Shown here piece after piece: positions 1 through 8,402 of a stretch of DNA of 64,000 nt (positions within the stretch are counted from its first letter, which is position 1; each line of letters opens with the position of its first letter). The position numbers and the translations under genes were made by a program. This DNA is from PMNU01 sp035479875 (GTDB taxonomy: Bacteria > Patescibacteriota > Saccharimonadia > Saccharimonadales > UBA4665): positions 62,001 to 126,000 of the forward strand of contig DATIIH010000001.1 in NCBI GenBank assembly GCA_035479875.1. The letters run 5' to 3'. The notes under the pieces were generated by a model. The model was given only the letters and a program-made list of their open reading frames with translations. It had not been told where the DNA came from and searched no databases.

Positions 1-2
1 AA

Positions 3-788
3 CATGGTATTGGCCACACCGGCTCACCAAAAGGAGCTATTGAGTTAGAGCAGAACAAACCACTCGCTAAGCAGCGTGTACACGATGCGGGCCTTACCAC
101 CTCGCCGTTTATGGTCGTAAAGCGGGGTGACACGTTTGACGTTGCGGCGAGTGCCATGCAGTTCCCGCTATTCGCTAAGCCGGCAGACCTCGGCGCTGGT
201 CAAGGCGTCGACGATAACTCAATCGTCCACAACCAAGCAGACTTGAACAGTAAGATCGCCTCGCTCGCCACCGACCTGGGTGCCGATGCACTCATCGAAG
301 AATTCTTATCGGGGCGCGAATATAGCGTTGCAGTGCTAAAAGAAGAAGCATCCGACTCCTTGATGGTTATGCCACTTGAGCTCGTTGCCGGCCCGAATAT
401 TCACGGCCAGCGTATCTTGAGCTATGCGCTCAAGTCCGCACCGCTCGAAACACCGGTCTTCCCGGTAACGGATAAACGCGTCCGCGCCGCTCTGATAGAG
501 CTCGCTACGAACGCCTTCCGGGCCCTCGGCGCCCGCGACTACGGCCGCATCGACATCCGTATGAGTGCCGACGGCGTGCCCCACTTCCTGGAAGCCAACC
601 TGATTCCATGCCTAATCCGCGGCAGCGGCAACTTCCCAAAAGCCTGTGCAATGAATCAAGGTATGGGTTACGAAGCAATGATCTTGCACATCGTGCGCTT
701 GGGCCTCGCTCGTTCGATCAATGCCGACCTTATCGAAGATGACCCCGCGCCTACATACGGCCCGCTCGCAGTCACCGCCGCAGCATAA
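3..788 (+). CDS. D-alanine-D-alanine ligase-like ATP-grasp protein (5' partial)
   Basis: The frame is open from base 3, so the gene starts before the window; the first internal ATG (111) is not the true start. The visible part is the central and C-terminal ATP-grasp region: a FAKPADLGAGQGV strand/loop resembling the KP-x-x-x-S/G-S-G-V nucleotide-binding loop, an EEFLSGREYSV segment, and a metal-binding end (GRIDIRMS, then FLEANLIPCL, matching the usual D-R-D ... E-x-N-x-x-P pattern). Ligases of this family join two D-alanines for peptidoglycan precursors, though relatives ligate other amino acids. The substrate is inferred from fold only. A strong terminator follows the stop. Confidence 0.75.
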   Translation, partial: HGIGHTGSPKGAIELEQNKPLAKQRVHDAGLTTSPFMVVKRGDTFDVAASAMQFPLFAKPADLGAGQGVDDNSIVHNQADLNSKIASLATDLGADALIEEFLSGREYSVAVLKEEASDSLMVMPLELVAGPNIHGQRILSYALKSAPLETPVFPVTDKRVRAALIELATNAFRALGARDYGRIDIRMSADGVPHFLEANLIPCLIRGSGNFPKACAMNQGMGYEAMILHIVRLGLARSINADLIEDDPAPTYGPLAVTAAA

Positions 789-807
789 CTAGGTCAGTTG
801 CCGGCCA

Positions 808-848
808 AAAATAAAAATACCAGCTGATCAGGCCGGTATTTTTATTTT
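808..848 (+). terminator. Intrinsic terminator after the ATP-grasp gene
   Basis: A perfect 14-bp inverted repeat (AAAATAAAAATACC at 808-821, complement at 835-848) encloses a 13-nt loop. The right arm ends in a T-rich run, so it works as a Rho-independent terminator for the upstream gene. Confidence 0.85.
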
Positions 849-1033
849 CCTCTAGCTAGAAGGATAGATTTGCAGATGCAACTTTTTGGGTTACACCTTA
901 TATATTGTAAGCATATTTCCTTTTGGGATTTACGCTTACCCAAATCAAACGTAGCAAAGCTTAAGCACTATGTCAAGTTTTTGTCGCAAACAGTCGCTTG
1001 TGAAGAAAGAATCTCCATGGTATCGTATCTTTT

Positions 1034-1639
1034 ATGACTGAGTTTAGCGCTACTTTTTATCCTGTCAATCTTGACGTGCTTGAAGGCTTCCCCCCAGAAG
1101 CAGCAATGACCGTATATCCAGCGGGCCAGCAACCGACGGAAGTATTTCCTTTTGGATTTAGACATGACGACGTCCGTGGCCCGCAACTTGTTGCACGCTT
1201 AGTAGTTGGAAGGGCTATCGCTCTTATAGGATTGGGCACCAGCCACTTGGGCATCTATCCAACACCCAGGGGTCAGCAACCGCCGCCAAACGATGGCATA
1301 GCACGAATTAGCTTAAGATACTATAAGCCCACCGAGGATGGAACGCCCGAAAGCCGCTATCGCGATCTAGAGATTCACCCTGGAACGCCCAGCATTTGCT
1401 ACGGCGTGCATCCCGACCACCCAGGGGAGACGCCGACCTGGTACGTCCGTGGCCGGCACGTAGGCTTTAGCCGTCGTGGTGATGGGGGCGCTAATCTAGT
1501 ACCCGGAGCGCGCTTTGTTAGGCCGCCGCAGATTAAGAGTTTCTCGATAGCACGCATTGTAGATGGCCCGTTGGGCGATCCCAGCACAGATGAAGTTTTC
1601 CGCATGGTGATGGGCATTCCCGAAATCCGTCCAGCATAA
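1034..1639 (+). CDS. Hypothetical protein, 201 aa
   Basis: No family recognised. The protein is soluble-looking and rich in Pro, Gly and Arg, with no signal peptide or membrane span. Segments such as IARISLRYY and IKSFSIARIVDG suggest an alpha/beta or mostly beta fold. The start is supported by a TATCGT hexamer at 1021-1026, seven bases before the ATG, fitting the leaderless pattern of this genome. It stands alone between a terminator and a separately promoted gene at 1720. Confidence 0.6.
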   Translation: MTEFSATFYPVNLDVLEGFPPEAAMTVYPAGQQPTEVFPFGFRHDDVRGPQLVARLVVGRAIALIGLGTSHLGIYPTPRGQQPPPNDGIARISLRYYKPTEDGTPESRYRDLEIHPGTPSICYGVHPDHPGETPTWYVRGRHVGFSRRGDGGANLVPGARFVRPPQIKSFSIARIVDGPLGDPSTDEVFRMVMGIPEIRPA

Positions 1640-1719
1640 ATGCCGCACCAGCATTCCTAAAGCCCTTAACAACTAAAAACGCTCATGGTATACTTATGGG
1701 CAGTTAAACGCTAACAAAT

Positions 1720-2133
1720 ATGATCAAAAAACACTCCGACGACCCCGATGTGGCGCATGCCGCAACCCAAGCCCTAGCCATTATTAACGAGGTGTTAGAG
1801 GCGCTACCCAAAGCCCAAACCTTTGACTACGGCGGGCACGACCTGCATATCGGCGAATACGAGGTATGTGAGCGCTGCACCGTACCGATTGCCGAAGCAC
1901 AAGCCGCGCATGATGCGCTTACTCAGCGCGCCGAAGCCACGGACGACGAAACCGTTAAAGAGCACCTGCAACTCGCCGCCGAGTTCTTCCGTTTGGAAGC
2001 AGAAGCGGCCGTGGTACGCGCCGAGTTGCACAACGGTATGGGTACCGAACCGATCCTCAACAAGTTGCTTGGCTTCCAATACACCCGCGAGATACACGAC
2101 GATTATCAACACAGTCACCACCCGGGAGTCTAA
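1720..2133 (+). CDS. Hypothetical protein, 137 aa, charged helical
   Basis: No family recognised. The protein is acidic and Ala/Glu-rich, predicted mostly helical, with one CERC pair (residues about 50-53) that could bind metal or form a disulfide, and a His-rich C-terminus. A TATACT box at 1689-1694 implies a 5' leader of about 20 nt without a Shine-Dalgarno sequence. The stop is three bases before the glycosidase ATG, so the two genes are probably co-transcribed. Confidence 0.65.
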   Translation: MIKKHSDDPDVAHAATQALAIINEVLEALPKAQTFDYGGHDLHIGEYEVCERCTVPIAEAQAAHDALTQRAEATDDETVKEHLQLAAEFFRLEAEAAVVRAELHNGMGTEPILNKLLGFQYTREIHDDYQHSHHPGV

Positions 2134-2136
2134 GCT

Positions 2137-3177
2137 ATGGATAGAGACGAAATCGTAAAGCACCATCTAGATAACTTGCGCAAGCTGCTCACTTCTAGCG
2201 GACTATTCTTGGCATCGTCACAAAATGTAGAAACCGGCTACGACAAAGCCTGGCTGCGCGACAACGCCTACGAAGCGCTAGCCTTTGAGTACGCCGGTGA
2301 CTGGGACGTAGTAGCCAAAACCTACCATACATTGCTCGATATCTTTGACAAACACATCGACAAAATCGACTGGGCCACCACCAACAAACCATTCGAAAGC
2401 TGGCAATTTATCCACGCCCGCTACAACCCCGAAACGCTCGAAGAGTTCTGGGAGAGCTGGGGCAACAAACAGCACGACGCCGTTGGTGTAATCCTGTTTA
2501 AACTAGCCGAGTTTGAAGGCCACGGCCACAGCATGCTGAGAAACGAAAAAGACCGCCGCACCGTGCAAACACTCATTTATTACATCTGTAACGTCGAATA
2601 TTGGCACGACGCCGACAGCGGCATGTGGGAAGAAGCCGAAGAAGTGCACGCTAGCTCGATTGGCGCAGTGCTGGCCGCCCTCAAAAAGTGGCAAGAGGTG
2701 GGCAGCATGGATGTAGACCAGGACGCGATCGACCGCGGACAAGCAGCATTAGATGCCTTATTACCACGTGAGTCGGAGTCTAAATTTACTGACCTCGCTT
2801 TATTGTCTTTGATCTACCCATACAATGTGGTGAGCCCGGAGATGGCCAAAACCATCGTCGAAAACCTGGTATACCACCTAGCCAAAGACAAAGGCGTGCT
2901 GCGCTACAAATTCGACGCCTACTACAACAAAAACACTGACGGCTATAGTGAAGAGGCCGAGTGGTGCTTTGGGTTGAGTTGGCTGGCCATTTGCTACAAG
3001 CACCTGGGCGACGAGCAGCAAGCGCAGGAGTATTTGGACAAAGCGACGGCTACCATTACTAAAGACGGCAAAATCCCCGAACTGTATTTATCGCACACCG
3101 ACGAAGCCAACGAGAACACGCCGCTCGGCTGGTCCGAGAGTATGTACGTGGCCGCTTTGTACGAAGTCAACTCCTAA
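2137..3177 (+). CDS. GH15-like (glucoamylase/phosphorylase-kinase-type) glycosidase
   Basis: A 346-aa protein of the six-hairpin glycosidase fold. Hallmarks are WLRDNAY (39-45), FWESWGNKQHDAVG (about 104-117), MWEEAEEVHASSIG (163-176), which holds the likely catalytic acid, EAEWCFGLSWLA and the C-terminal NTPLGWSES. Family members hydrolyse alpha-glucosides; bacterial ones often act on maltodextrin, trehalose or unknown oligosaccharides. There is no signal peptide, so it should act in the cytoplasm. It is shorter than full glucoamylases because the usual N-terminal beta-sandwich domain is missing. Co-transcribed with the 137-aa gene upstream. Substrate not determinable from sequence. Confidence 0.8.
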   Translation: MDRDEIVKHHLDNLRKLLTSSGLFLASSQNVETGYDKAWLRDNAYEALAFEYAGDWDVVAKTYHTLLDIFDKHIDKIDWATTNKPFESWQFIHARYNPETLEEFWESWGNKQHDAVGVILFKLAEFEGHGHSMLRNEKDRRTVQTLIYYICNVEYWHDADSGMWEEAEEVHASSIGAVLAALKKWQEVGSMDVDQDAIDRGQAALDALLPRESESKFTDLALLSLIYPYNVVSPEMAKTIVENLVYHLAKDKGVLRYKFDAYYNKNTDGYSEEAEWCFGLSWLAICYKHLGDEQQAQEYLDKATATITKDGKIPELYLSHTDEANENTPLGWSESMYVAALYEVNS

Positions 3178-3289
3178 CACCGGACGTTTTAGTATAAGCT
3201 ACGCGTTCTGTCGTAATTTTTACTGCAGCGGGCATAGGCTAATGCTTACCATACAGATGTGAGGAAACTTAACCGTAAGGGGGTGAAGT

Positions 3290-3838
3290 ATGGTAGGTTT
3301 ACATAAATTTAATCCGATGGTGCGAGCCATTGGGACAGTGGGTGCGATTGCGGCTTTGGTGGGCGGCATTACGTATGCGAGTTTACAAACTGACCCGGTA
3401 ACGCTCGGGCCGAACACACTGACTTCAGCAACGGCAGCACTAGCGATTGGAGCAGGCACTTCCTGCCCAGGTGGTAATACGACTACAACGACAGGTATTA
3501 CGGCCAGCCTAGTACCGGGCGTACCGTCCGCGGCATTCCCATTCTGTTTAGACAATACGGGTGGCGTCCCGTTGAACATAACAGCCCAGATTGACCAGTC
3601 GGTGTTCGTAGGTACTGATATATTGCCGACGGACGTAACGCTTACTCTTACATGTCCGCATATTGGGACGCTGAGCGGTACACTTGATCAATACGCGTCA
3701 CCAGTGACATTCCCTGGCGCGCCATTAGCAACGGCGAGCCCCGAAAACTGCACTGAGACCGCAACACTTGCGAGTAGCTTCACAGGCTCTAACAAGACGC
3801 TCGACGCCTTCGATATCAGCTTTGTTGGGAACCAATAG
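3290..3838 (+). CDS. TasA/camelysin-like secreted protein (putative SipW substrate)
   Basis: A 182-aa exported protein. A hydrophobic N-terminus (AIGTVGAIAALVGGITYAS) is followed by VTLGPNTLTS and a beta-rich Thr/Ser body with four to five cysteines. This layout (export signal, then the first strand of a beta sandwich) is like SipW-dependent TasA/CalY proteins. The next gene, 29 bases downstream, is a SipW-type signal peptidase, which strengthens the assignment. The start has a good Shine-Dalgarno (AAGGGGGTG, about 6 nt before ATG). Likely role is a surface fibre or matrix protein; that is inference. Confidence 0.6.
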   Translation: MVGLHKFNPMVRAIGTVGAIAALVGGITYASLQTDPVTLGPNTLTSATAALAIGAGTSCPGGNTTTTTGITASLVPGVPSAAFPFCLDNTGGVPLNITAQIDQSVFVGTDILPTDVTLTLTCPHIGTLSGTLDQYASPVTFPGAPLATASPENCTETATLASSFTGSNKTLDAFDISFVGNQ

Positions 3839-3867
3839 GGAACTAACGAAAGCGTGACCACCAAGCC

Positions 3868-4725
3868 ATGATACCGTTCAAACGGATCGCAACTGGTTTA
3901 AGTGTCGCTACATTGGCGGCATGCTGCGGCGCCGCAGTACTGTTCAGTGTGTCGGGAACGGGCCTCAAGGCTCTCACCATCCCCACCGGCAGTATGCGGC
4001 CGGGCATGCCGCCCGGTTCTTTGGTGTTTGTGCACCGCGTCCCTGTTACCTCGCTTAGGGTAGGGGACGTCATTACGTACACCAATCCGCTCCATCCTAA
4101 AACAACTATTACGCACCGCATTGTTAAGACATACTTAATAGGCGGCAGGGTGCCCGGTTTCGTAACAAAAGGCGACGCCAACAAAACCGCAGACATCCCA
4201 ATCTCTGGCGGCACAATCTTAGGCAAAGTGGCCTGGCATGTGCCATACGCCGGTTGGTGGCTCATGTGGGCCAAGCAGCCAGCGGGCCTGCTTGTTGCCA
4301 TCTACTTGCCGGCAGCACTATTAGTGGCAGAGGAAATCCAGCGACTCAACGCCTACTATAAATGGCTTAAGCCATACCGGCTGCCGGGGTATGCGCCCCG
4401 CATCAAGCCAAAACGCGAAGGGGTGTGGCGGCTCAAGGGCGCAACGGCAGCACTTATCGCCACACTGCTGGTGGGCGGGATAGCGGCACCGACTGCTTTG
4501 GCGCTACTCCATAGCAACACCGTGACGCTCGGCCCTAATCGCCTATCGTTTAAACCGGCACACCAGTGCTCGGGCGGCAGCAATAATGTGAACGTAACGA
4601 ATACGACAAACCAAACCGCCACTACGGGCAGCACTACTAATTCCGGCAATGGCAGCAGCGGATCGAGCACAAGCGGCAACGCTAATAACTCTAACTCAAC
4701 AACGATTACCGTTACAACTTGCTAA
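3868..4725 (+). CDS. SipW-like (ER-type) signal peptidase I with fused C-terminal substrate-like tail
   Basis: A 285-aa membrane protein. An N-terminal span is followed by the catalytic-serine motif PTGSMRPGMPPG (Ser42), GDVITY, THRIV (His83 in place of the bacterial Lys, the archaeal/ER/SipW type) and KGDAN (residues 101-105). A second span lies near 140-155. Beyond the usual end, residues 190-285 hold a third hydrophobic stretch, the segment NTVTLGPNRLSF and a low-complexity Asn/Ser/Thr tail ending in Cys. The VTLGPN segment repeats the one just after the signal of the neighbouring secreted protein. It probably cleaves that protein during export; the fused tail is unusual. Confidence 0.8.
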   Translation: MIPFKRIATGLSVATLAACCGAAVLFSVSGTGLKALTIPTGSMRPGMPPGSLVFVHRVPVTSLRVGDVITYTNPLHPKTTITHRIVKTYLIGGRVPGFVTKGDANKTADIPISGGTILGKVAWHVPYAGWWLMWAKQPAGLLVAIYLPAALLVAEEIQRLNAYYKWLKPYRLPGYAPRIKPKREGVWRLKGATAALIATLLVGGIAAPTALALLHSNTVTLGPNRLSFKPAHQCSGGSNNVNVTNTTNQTATTGSTTNSGNGSSGSSTSGNANNSNSTTITVTTC

Positions 4726-4764
4726 GAATTGCGCCATTGCAAAACATGTACTATCGTAACAATC

Positions 4765-5436
4765 ATGATCGACGCTATGCCAGAGCTCACCGAGCGCCAG
4801 GCAGAACTTGCTGCAGCTACAAGAAGCCTCATTGCTCAGATGGCACGGCGAGCCATAGGCGCACTTAGCCAGTTGCCGCACGATGACAGGTGGACCGTCC
4901 ACCCCTCCTTAGCATTTGCGCCGGGCATAGTGCCGGCTGGCAAGGAGACGCATATCTTACCTCGGGAATACATCGGCGAGCCTTTCCCCTACACGGCCGG
5001 TGCACTCGTACAGGATATACACATAAGAAGAGAACGTGTCGCACTCCACGTCGCTGGCCGTACCCTGGGGAGTGTGCGCGATCTCTCGATCGGCACATGG
5101 ACATTGGTAACGCTCGCAAAGCCTAGATCTCCAGATGAACGCCGCTTCGAGGACGACCTCTGGTTCCACGAACAACGCACGTACGGGATATCGACTCGTG
5201 GAGGAGCTATCTCAGCCAAGGAGCGTTCTGGCTTGAGGCGGTATCCCACAGTTTTAGCCGCAGCAGGTATAGTGGCCCGGGTGTTGGAACACGCTCAAGG
5301 GGTTAAAATTGGCCAGGAAGACGCCGCGGACCTATATACACAATGGTTAACAGAGCTTGGTAGCACGCCGCGACCAGTCGACGGCGCACCGTTTTGGACA
5401 ACCGTCTTACCGGCGCTTCCGGTTACGACTCCTTAG
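4765..5436 (+). CDS. Hypothetical protein, 223 aa
   Basis: No family recognised. Soluble, no signal peptide; a helical N-terminus (PELTERQAEL...) is followed by a mixed alpha/beta body. The ATG at 4765 is preferred over an upstream TTG (4729) because a TACTAT hexamer (about 4749) lies ten bases before it, giving a near-leaderless mRNA. The 3' end overlaps the convergent VOC gene by 14 bases. Confidence 0.6.
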   Translation: MIDAMPELTERQAELAAATRSLIAQMARRAIGALSQLPHDDRWTVHPSLAFAPGIVPAGKETHILPREYIGEPFPYTAGALVQDIHIRRERVALHVAGRTLGSVRDLSIGTWTLVTLAKPRSPDERRFEDDLWFHEQRTYGISTRGGAISAKERSGLRRYPTVLAAAGIVARVLEHAQGVKIGQEDAADLYTQWLTELGSTPRPVDGAPFWTTVLPALPVTTP

Positions 5437-5845
5437 GGAGCGTAACGTTCACCATCCAGTTAATGCCGAACTTATCGGTAAGCATTCCAAATTTGTCACC
5501 CCAAATCGCTTTTTCGAACGGCATGGTTATTTTGCCGCCTTCGGACAACTTTTCAAAATAGCCAGAGAGCTCGACTTCGTTGTCGCCGCTGAGCGACAGG
5601 CTCACATTGTTGCCCGGGTTGTAGGGCATGCGCGCCGGGGTGTCGGAGGCCATCAGCATGATACCGTTGTCGGCAGTTAGCGCGGCGTGCATTGTTAGAT
5701 TGTCCTCGGACGGGTCAGTGGAAGCGTGGAACTCCTTAAACGTGCTGGTGGTGAGTTCGCCGCCAAACACCGACTTGTAAAATTCCATCGCTTCTTTGGC
5801 GTTGTCTTTAAAACTTAGGTAGGGGTTGAGTTTTGATGGTTGCAT
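5423..5845 (-). CDS. VOC-family (PhnB-like / glyoxalase fold) protein
   Basis: A 140-aa protein with the PhnB-type opening NPYLSFKDNAKEAMEFYK, FGGEL, an HAAL strand and the closing WGDKFGMLTDKFGINWM. These are vicinal-oxygen-chelate proteins of unknown substrate; many are annotated as 3-demethylubiquinone methyltransferase-like, which is unlikely to be literal here. A clear AGGAGG Shine-Dalgarno lies seven bases before the ATG. Single gene, convergent with the 4765 gene. Confidence 0.85.
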   Translation of the reverse strand: MQPSKLNPYLSFKDNAKEAMEFYKSVFGGELTTSTFKEFHASTDPSEDNLTMHAALTADNGIMLMASDTPARMPYNPGNNVSLSLSGDNEVELSGYFEKLSEGGKITMPFEKAIWGDKFGMLTDKFGINWMVNVTLPKES

Positions 5846-5910
5846 ATGTGCCTCCTGGAAGTTAAAGCGTGCTTATGATGTTTCTTTATTGTACCAAAAT
5901 AATAGTGGCA

Positions 5911-5936
5911 AGAGGGGCCGCCTAGGCAGCCCCTCT
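5911..5936 (-). terminator. GC-rich hairpin downstream of the small secreted gene
   Basis: AGAGGGGC (5911-5918) and GCCCCTCT (5929-5936) form an 8-bp perfect stem with an inner GCC/GGC pairing. It sits between the 5982-6218 gene and the VOC gene, where a terminator is expected; the T tract after it is weak and interrupted. Confidence 0.5.
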
Positions 5937-5981
5937 CATGTTGGGTTGGCGCGGCTTATAAAGCTTCAGTCTTACAATAGC

Positions 5982-6218
5982 CTATCGGAAAAAATTGATG
6001 ACTACGTTGATGACGTTATGCGTGGAGTTTTTAAGGTTTAAATTGATCGTTACGTTCTCGTTGTTGCCGTAACCTGAGCCTTGCTGTTGTTGCAATGACT
6101 GGGCGGCTGCTAAACCGGTGGTACCGATTATCGCGCTTGCCGCCACAGCTGCAAAGCCCAAAGCAAACTTATTCATCCCAAGTTTCTTAGTGAGTATATT
6201 GTGGGGTGTTGTAAACAT
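5982..6218 (-). CDS. Small secreted protein, 78 aa
   Basis: No family recognised. A signal peptide (MNKFALGFAAVAASAIIGTTGLAAA, preceded by a 14-residue extension) is followed by a Gln/Gly/Asn-rich linker and a short strand-forming end. The start at 6218 has an excellent AAGGAGG six bases upstream, which supports the extended N-terminus over the internal Met15. The mature part is only about 38 residues, so it may be a small envelope or secreted peptide. It follows the polysaccharide operon on the same strand but has its own ribosome site. Confidence 0.65.
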   Translation of the reverse strand: MFTTPHNILTKKLGMNKFALGFAAVAASAIIGTTGLAAAQSLQQQQGSGYGNNENVTINLNLKNSTHNVINVVINFFR

Positions 6219-6275
6219 TTTTTACCTCCTTTCTTAAGCCGCCGCTGGCTGCGAACAGCCGATCAACCCAACGGT

Positions 6276-6307
6276 GTTCGCTGCGACCATGGAGTGTCCC
6301 AGCGAAC
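6276..6307 (-). terminator. Hairpin at the 3' end of the polysaccharide operon
   Basis: GTTCGCTG (6276-6283) and CAGCGAAC (6300-6307) form a perfect 8-bp stem just after the last gene of the operon. There is no T run, so termination is only suggested by position. Confidence 0.35.
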
Positions 6308-6316
6308 ATACTAGGT

Positions 6317-6751
6317 TCATCGTTTTTTGCGTTGGTAAGGCGAGCGCGGCAGGCGCGACTCGCGGGCGAGCGACACCACTCCTATGATTAAAAATATGAA
6401 CGTGTAGGTAGCAAAGTTGCCCATTAGTTGGCCGTCTGGTTTGAGCAGCAGCATGGCACACACCGCAACGAGCGACAAGGCGGCCAAGGCAAAGGTAATG
6501 CGACTTGGCAAACGCCAGATGAGTGCGACCAATCCGTAAGCCGCGGCTAGAAGCGCGCCGATGGTGGCGTCTTGCACGAGTGCTCCGCCGACCAGGCCAG
6601 CCAACACGATTGCCGGCAGCTGCAGGCGGCTCCACCGCGTACGCTGGGCTCGGGGCGGCGCGCTGAAATAGAGCTTCTTGGGCGGCAGCGGAGCGGTGCG
6701 ACGGTCGATCGGACGGGCAACGCGCGTTGGCACAATAATGTCGCTATCCAT
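6317..6751 (-). CDS. Small multi-span membrane protein, 144 aa
   Basis: Last gene of the minus-strand polysaccharide operon; its ATG lies inside the end of the previous gene (8-base overlap), with AAGGTGG upstream. The N-terminal 40 residues are cytosolic and basic; three to four hydrophobic segments follow (LPAIVLAGLVGGALV, AAAYGLVALIW, FALAALSLVAVCAMLLL, FATYTFIFLIIGVVSLA), then a basic tail. No family recognised. The operon position suggests an accessory role in polymer export or glycan transfer. Confidence 0.65.
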   Translation of the reverse strand: MDSDIIVPTRVARPIDRRTAPLPPKKLYFSAPPRAQRTRWSRLQLPAIVLAGLVGGALVQDATIGALLAAAYGLVALIWRLPSRITFALAALSLVAVCAMLLLKPDGQLMGNFATYTFIFLIIGVVSLARESRLPRSPYQRKKR

Positions 6752-8402
6752 GGTATACCACCTTATATAGTTTAAGATGCGGCGTCTCTTGCACTAGCAC
6801 AAGATCGGTTTGGTGATTTAGGTAATCATACTTGCGGTAATCGTAGTCTTTGGCAAGCAGCACGTACTTAACGCTGAGCGGGCTGAGTTGCTTACCAAGC
6901 TGGTGACCGCTGGGTGCTGCAGGTAGTACATGGTAGGTGAGCACATCTTTTTGCGGGTCGGGTACGGTAGGCGAGGCGCCGTTGAACTCCAATTGGTTGC
7001 TGGCAATCGCTGGCTTGTCAAAATAGGCCGGGGCCGGATTAACAATTATCCGCCCGGCAAAGCCGAACGACATATACAGGTGCCACGGCAAAAACAACAC
7101 CTTAAAGCTGGATGAGTCACTGTTAAGTCTGCTGTTAATGAGAGCCCAGTCCGCCGGATACTCGCGTGGCGTGAGCTGGCCGGCAAAGCCCCAAAACATT
7201 GTCGGCGTATACACCACTGGCAGCAGCAAGCAACACATAGCAGCACCATTAAACAGCAACTGTCGGGCGTGCCGCTGCGCCCAACCAAGCGTAGCAGCTG
7301 CGGCCTGGCCAGCAAACAGGGCAAAGGTGAGTACCACGAGACCCACAAATTTTTCTGGTTCGCGGTAACCGCTAAACAGCGGCAGGTGAGTAGCCAGCCA
7401 ACCATCCGGACCACCACTGGCTACTGCCACAGCGACCGCGCCACTCATAAGCAACAGCAATGCTACGGTTCGCTGTCGGCGGCGCCACATTGCCAGCACT
7501 CCAGTCGCCGCCAGCACCCAGAGGCCTATCATCGCCAAAGGCCACATTGCCAGCACATGTTGTGGCAACGTGTAGAGTCCGCGGCCGTCCGCCCAAAAAC
7601 CGCGCAGTTGCAGCACGTGGCCAATACGGCCAGCAGTGTTTCCGCCGAGTGTGGCAAATGCCTGACGGTCGGCAGTCGTAAAATGCGTAATGGCCTGGGC
7701 CTGAGTATTACTACCGGTCACGAGCGGCGCGAGCCAATAGCTGCTAGCTACTATAAACACAGCCAGGGTCAGCAGCCCGTACTTGGCCAGGGTCAGCAGG
7801 TGCTTTCGCTCGCCCCAATACTTGAAAAGGGCTAAGCCACACTGTACTACCAGCACCACCGCAGCCAAGCCAAGGGTATGAATCGACACAACGCCTACCA
7901 GCACCGTCCACATTGCCAACTGTAAAGCCGTACGTCTGGCCGGATTGGCGAAGAACTTTAGGCTCGCGCCCACAAAAGACGGCAGTAGCGCATAGCCGAG
8001 CAGCACGGCGTACTGGCCGGCCATGAACCGCCCATAAGTGAACGGATTAATCATATAGATCGTGCCGGCCAGGTAGGCGCCCCAGGCTTCATAACCCGGA
8101 CGCCACGGCGCAGCTTGCGCTAACTTAAGCAGGCGATGCGCACCCCAGCCGGACAAAATCAGAATCAAAAATAGCAGTAACTTTTGCAAAACCTGGCTCG
8201 GGATCGCAAAGTTGAGGACATGCAACGTAGTGTTAAACAAATAACTGCTTGTAACGCCCGTTGGCATGCGCAATGTAGGAGTAAAGGCCATGTCGAGCGT
8301 CAAAATGTAGCCGGGCCTGAGCATCGGCAGCAAAACCAGCAAGGCTAAGATACTGTAGAAAACTAGTGGTGTACGAACGGTGTTTACTTTCGCCGTCGCC
8401 AT
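6744..8402 (-). CDS. Large membrane protein, GT-C-like (arabinofuranosyltransferase/YfhO-like)
   Basis: A 552-aa polytopic protein with about 11-13 predicted spans and an extracytoplasmic C-terminal domain of about 120 residues. Features shared with GT-C glycosyltransferases that use polyprenyl-phosphate sugars are an acidic first loop (ILTLDMAFTP) and a GYREPEKFVGL segment. The start at 8402 is chosen because GGGAGGG lies just upstream and because it gives a 19-base overlap with the previous gene, typical of translational coupling; the longer 8504 start would overlap far more. Probably adds sugars to a lipid-linked surface polymer on the outer face; donor and acceptor unknown. Confidence 0.65.
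   Translation of the reverse strand: MATAKVNTVRTPLVFYSILALLVLLPMLRPGYILTLDMAFTPTLRMPTGVTSSYLFNTTLHVLNFAIPSQVLQKLLLFLILILSGWGAHRLLKLAQAAPWRPGYEAWGAYLAGTIYMINPFTYGRFMAGQYAVLLGYALLPSFVGASLKFFANPARRTALQLAMWTVLVGVVSIHTLGLAAVVLVVQCGLALFKYWGERKHLLTLAKYGLLTLAVFIVASSYWLAPLVTGSNTQAQAITHFTTADRQAFATLGGNTAGRIGHVLQLRGFWADGRGLYTLPQHVLAMWPLAMIGLWVLAATGVLAMWRRRQRTVALLLLMSGAVAVAVASGGPDGWLATHLPLFSGYREPEKFVGLVVLTFALFAGQAAAATLGWAQRHARQLLFNGAAMCCLLLPVVYTPTMFWGFAGQLTPREYPADWALINSRLNSDSSSFKVLFLPWHLYMSFGFAGRIIVNPAPAYFDKPAIASNQLEFNGASPTVPDPQKDVLTYHVLPAAPSGHQLGKQLSPLSVKYVLLAKDYDYRKYDYLNHQTDLVLVQETPHLKLYKVVYHG

Noticed and set aside
6234..6635. 133-codon minus-strand frame overlapping the small membrane protein
   Set aside because: Out of frame with the coupled 6317-6751 gene, which has hydrophobic segments and a ribosome site; this one has neither.
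7269..7835. 188-codon plus-strand open frame
   Set aside because: Antisense to the GT-C-like membrane gene; composition (Gln, His, Ser-rich) is typical of a reversed membrane gene.
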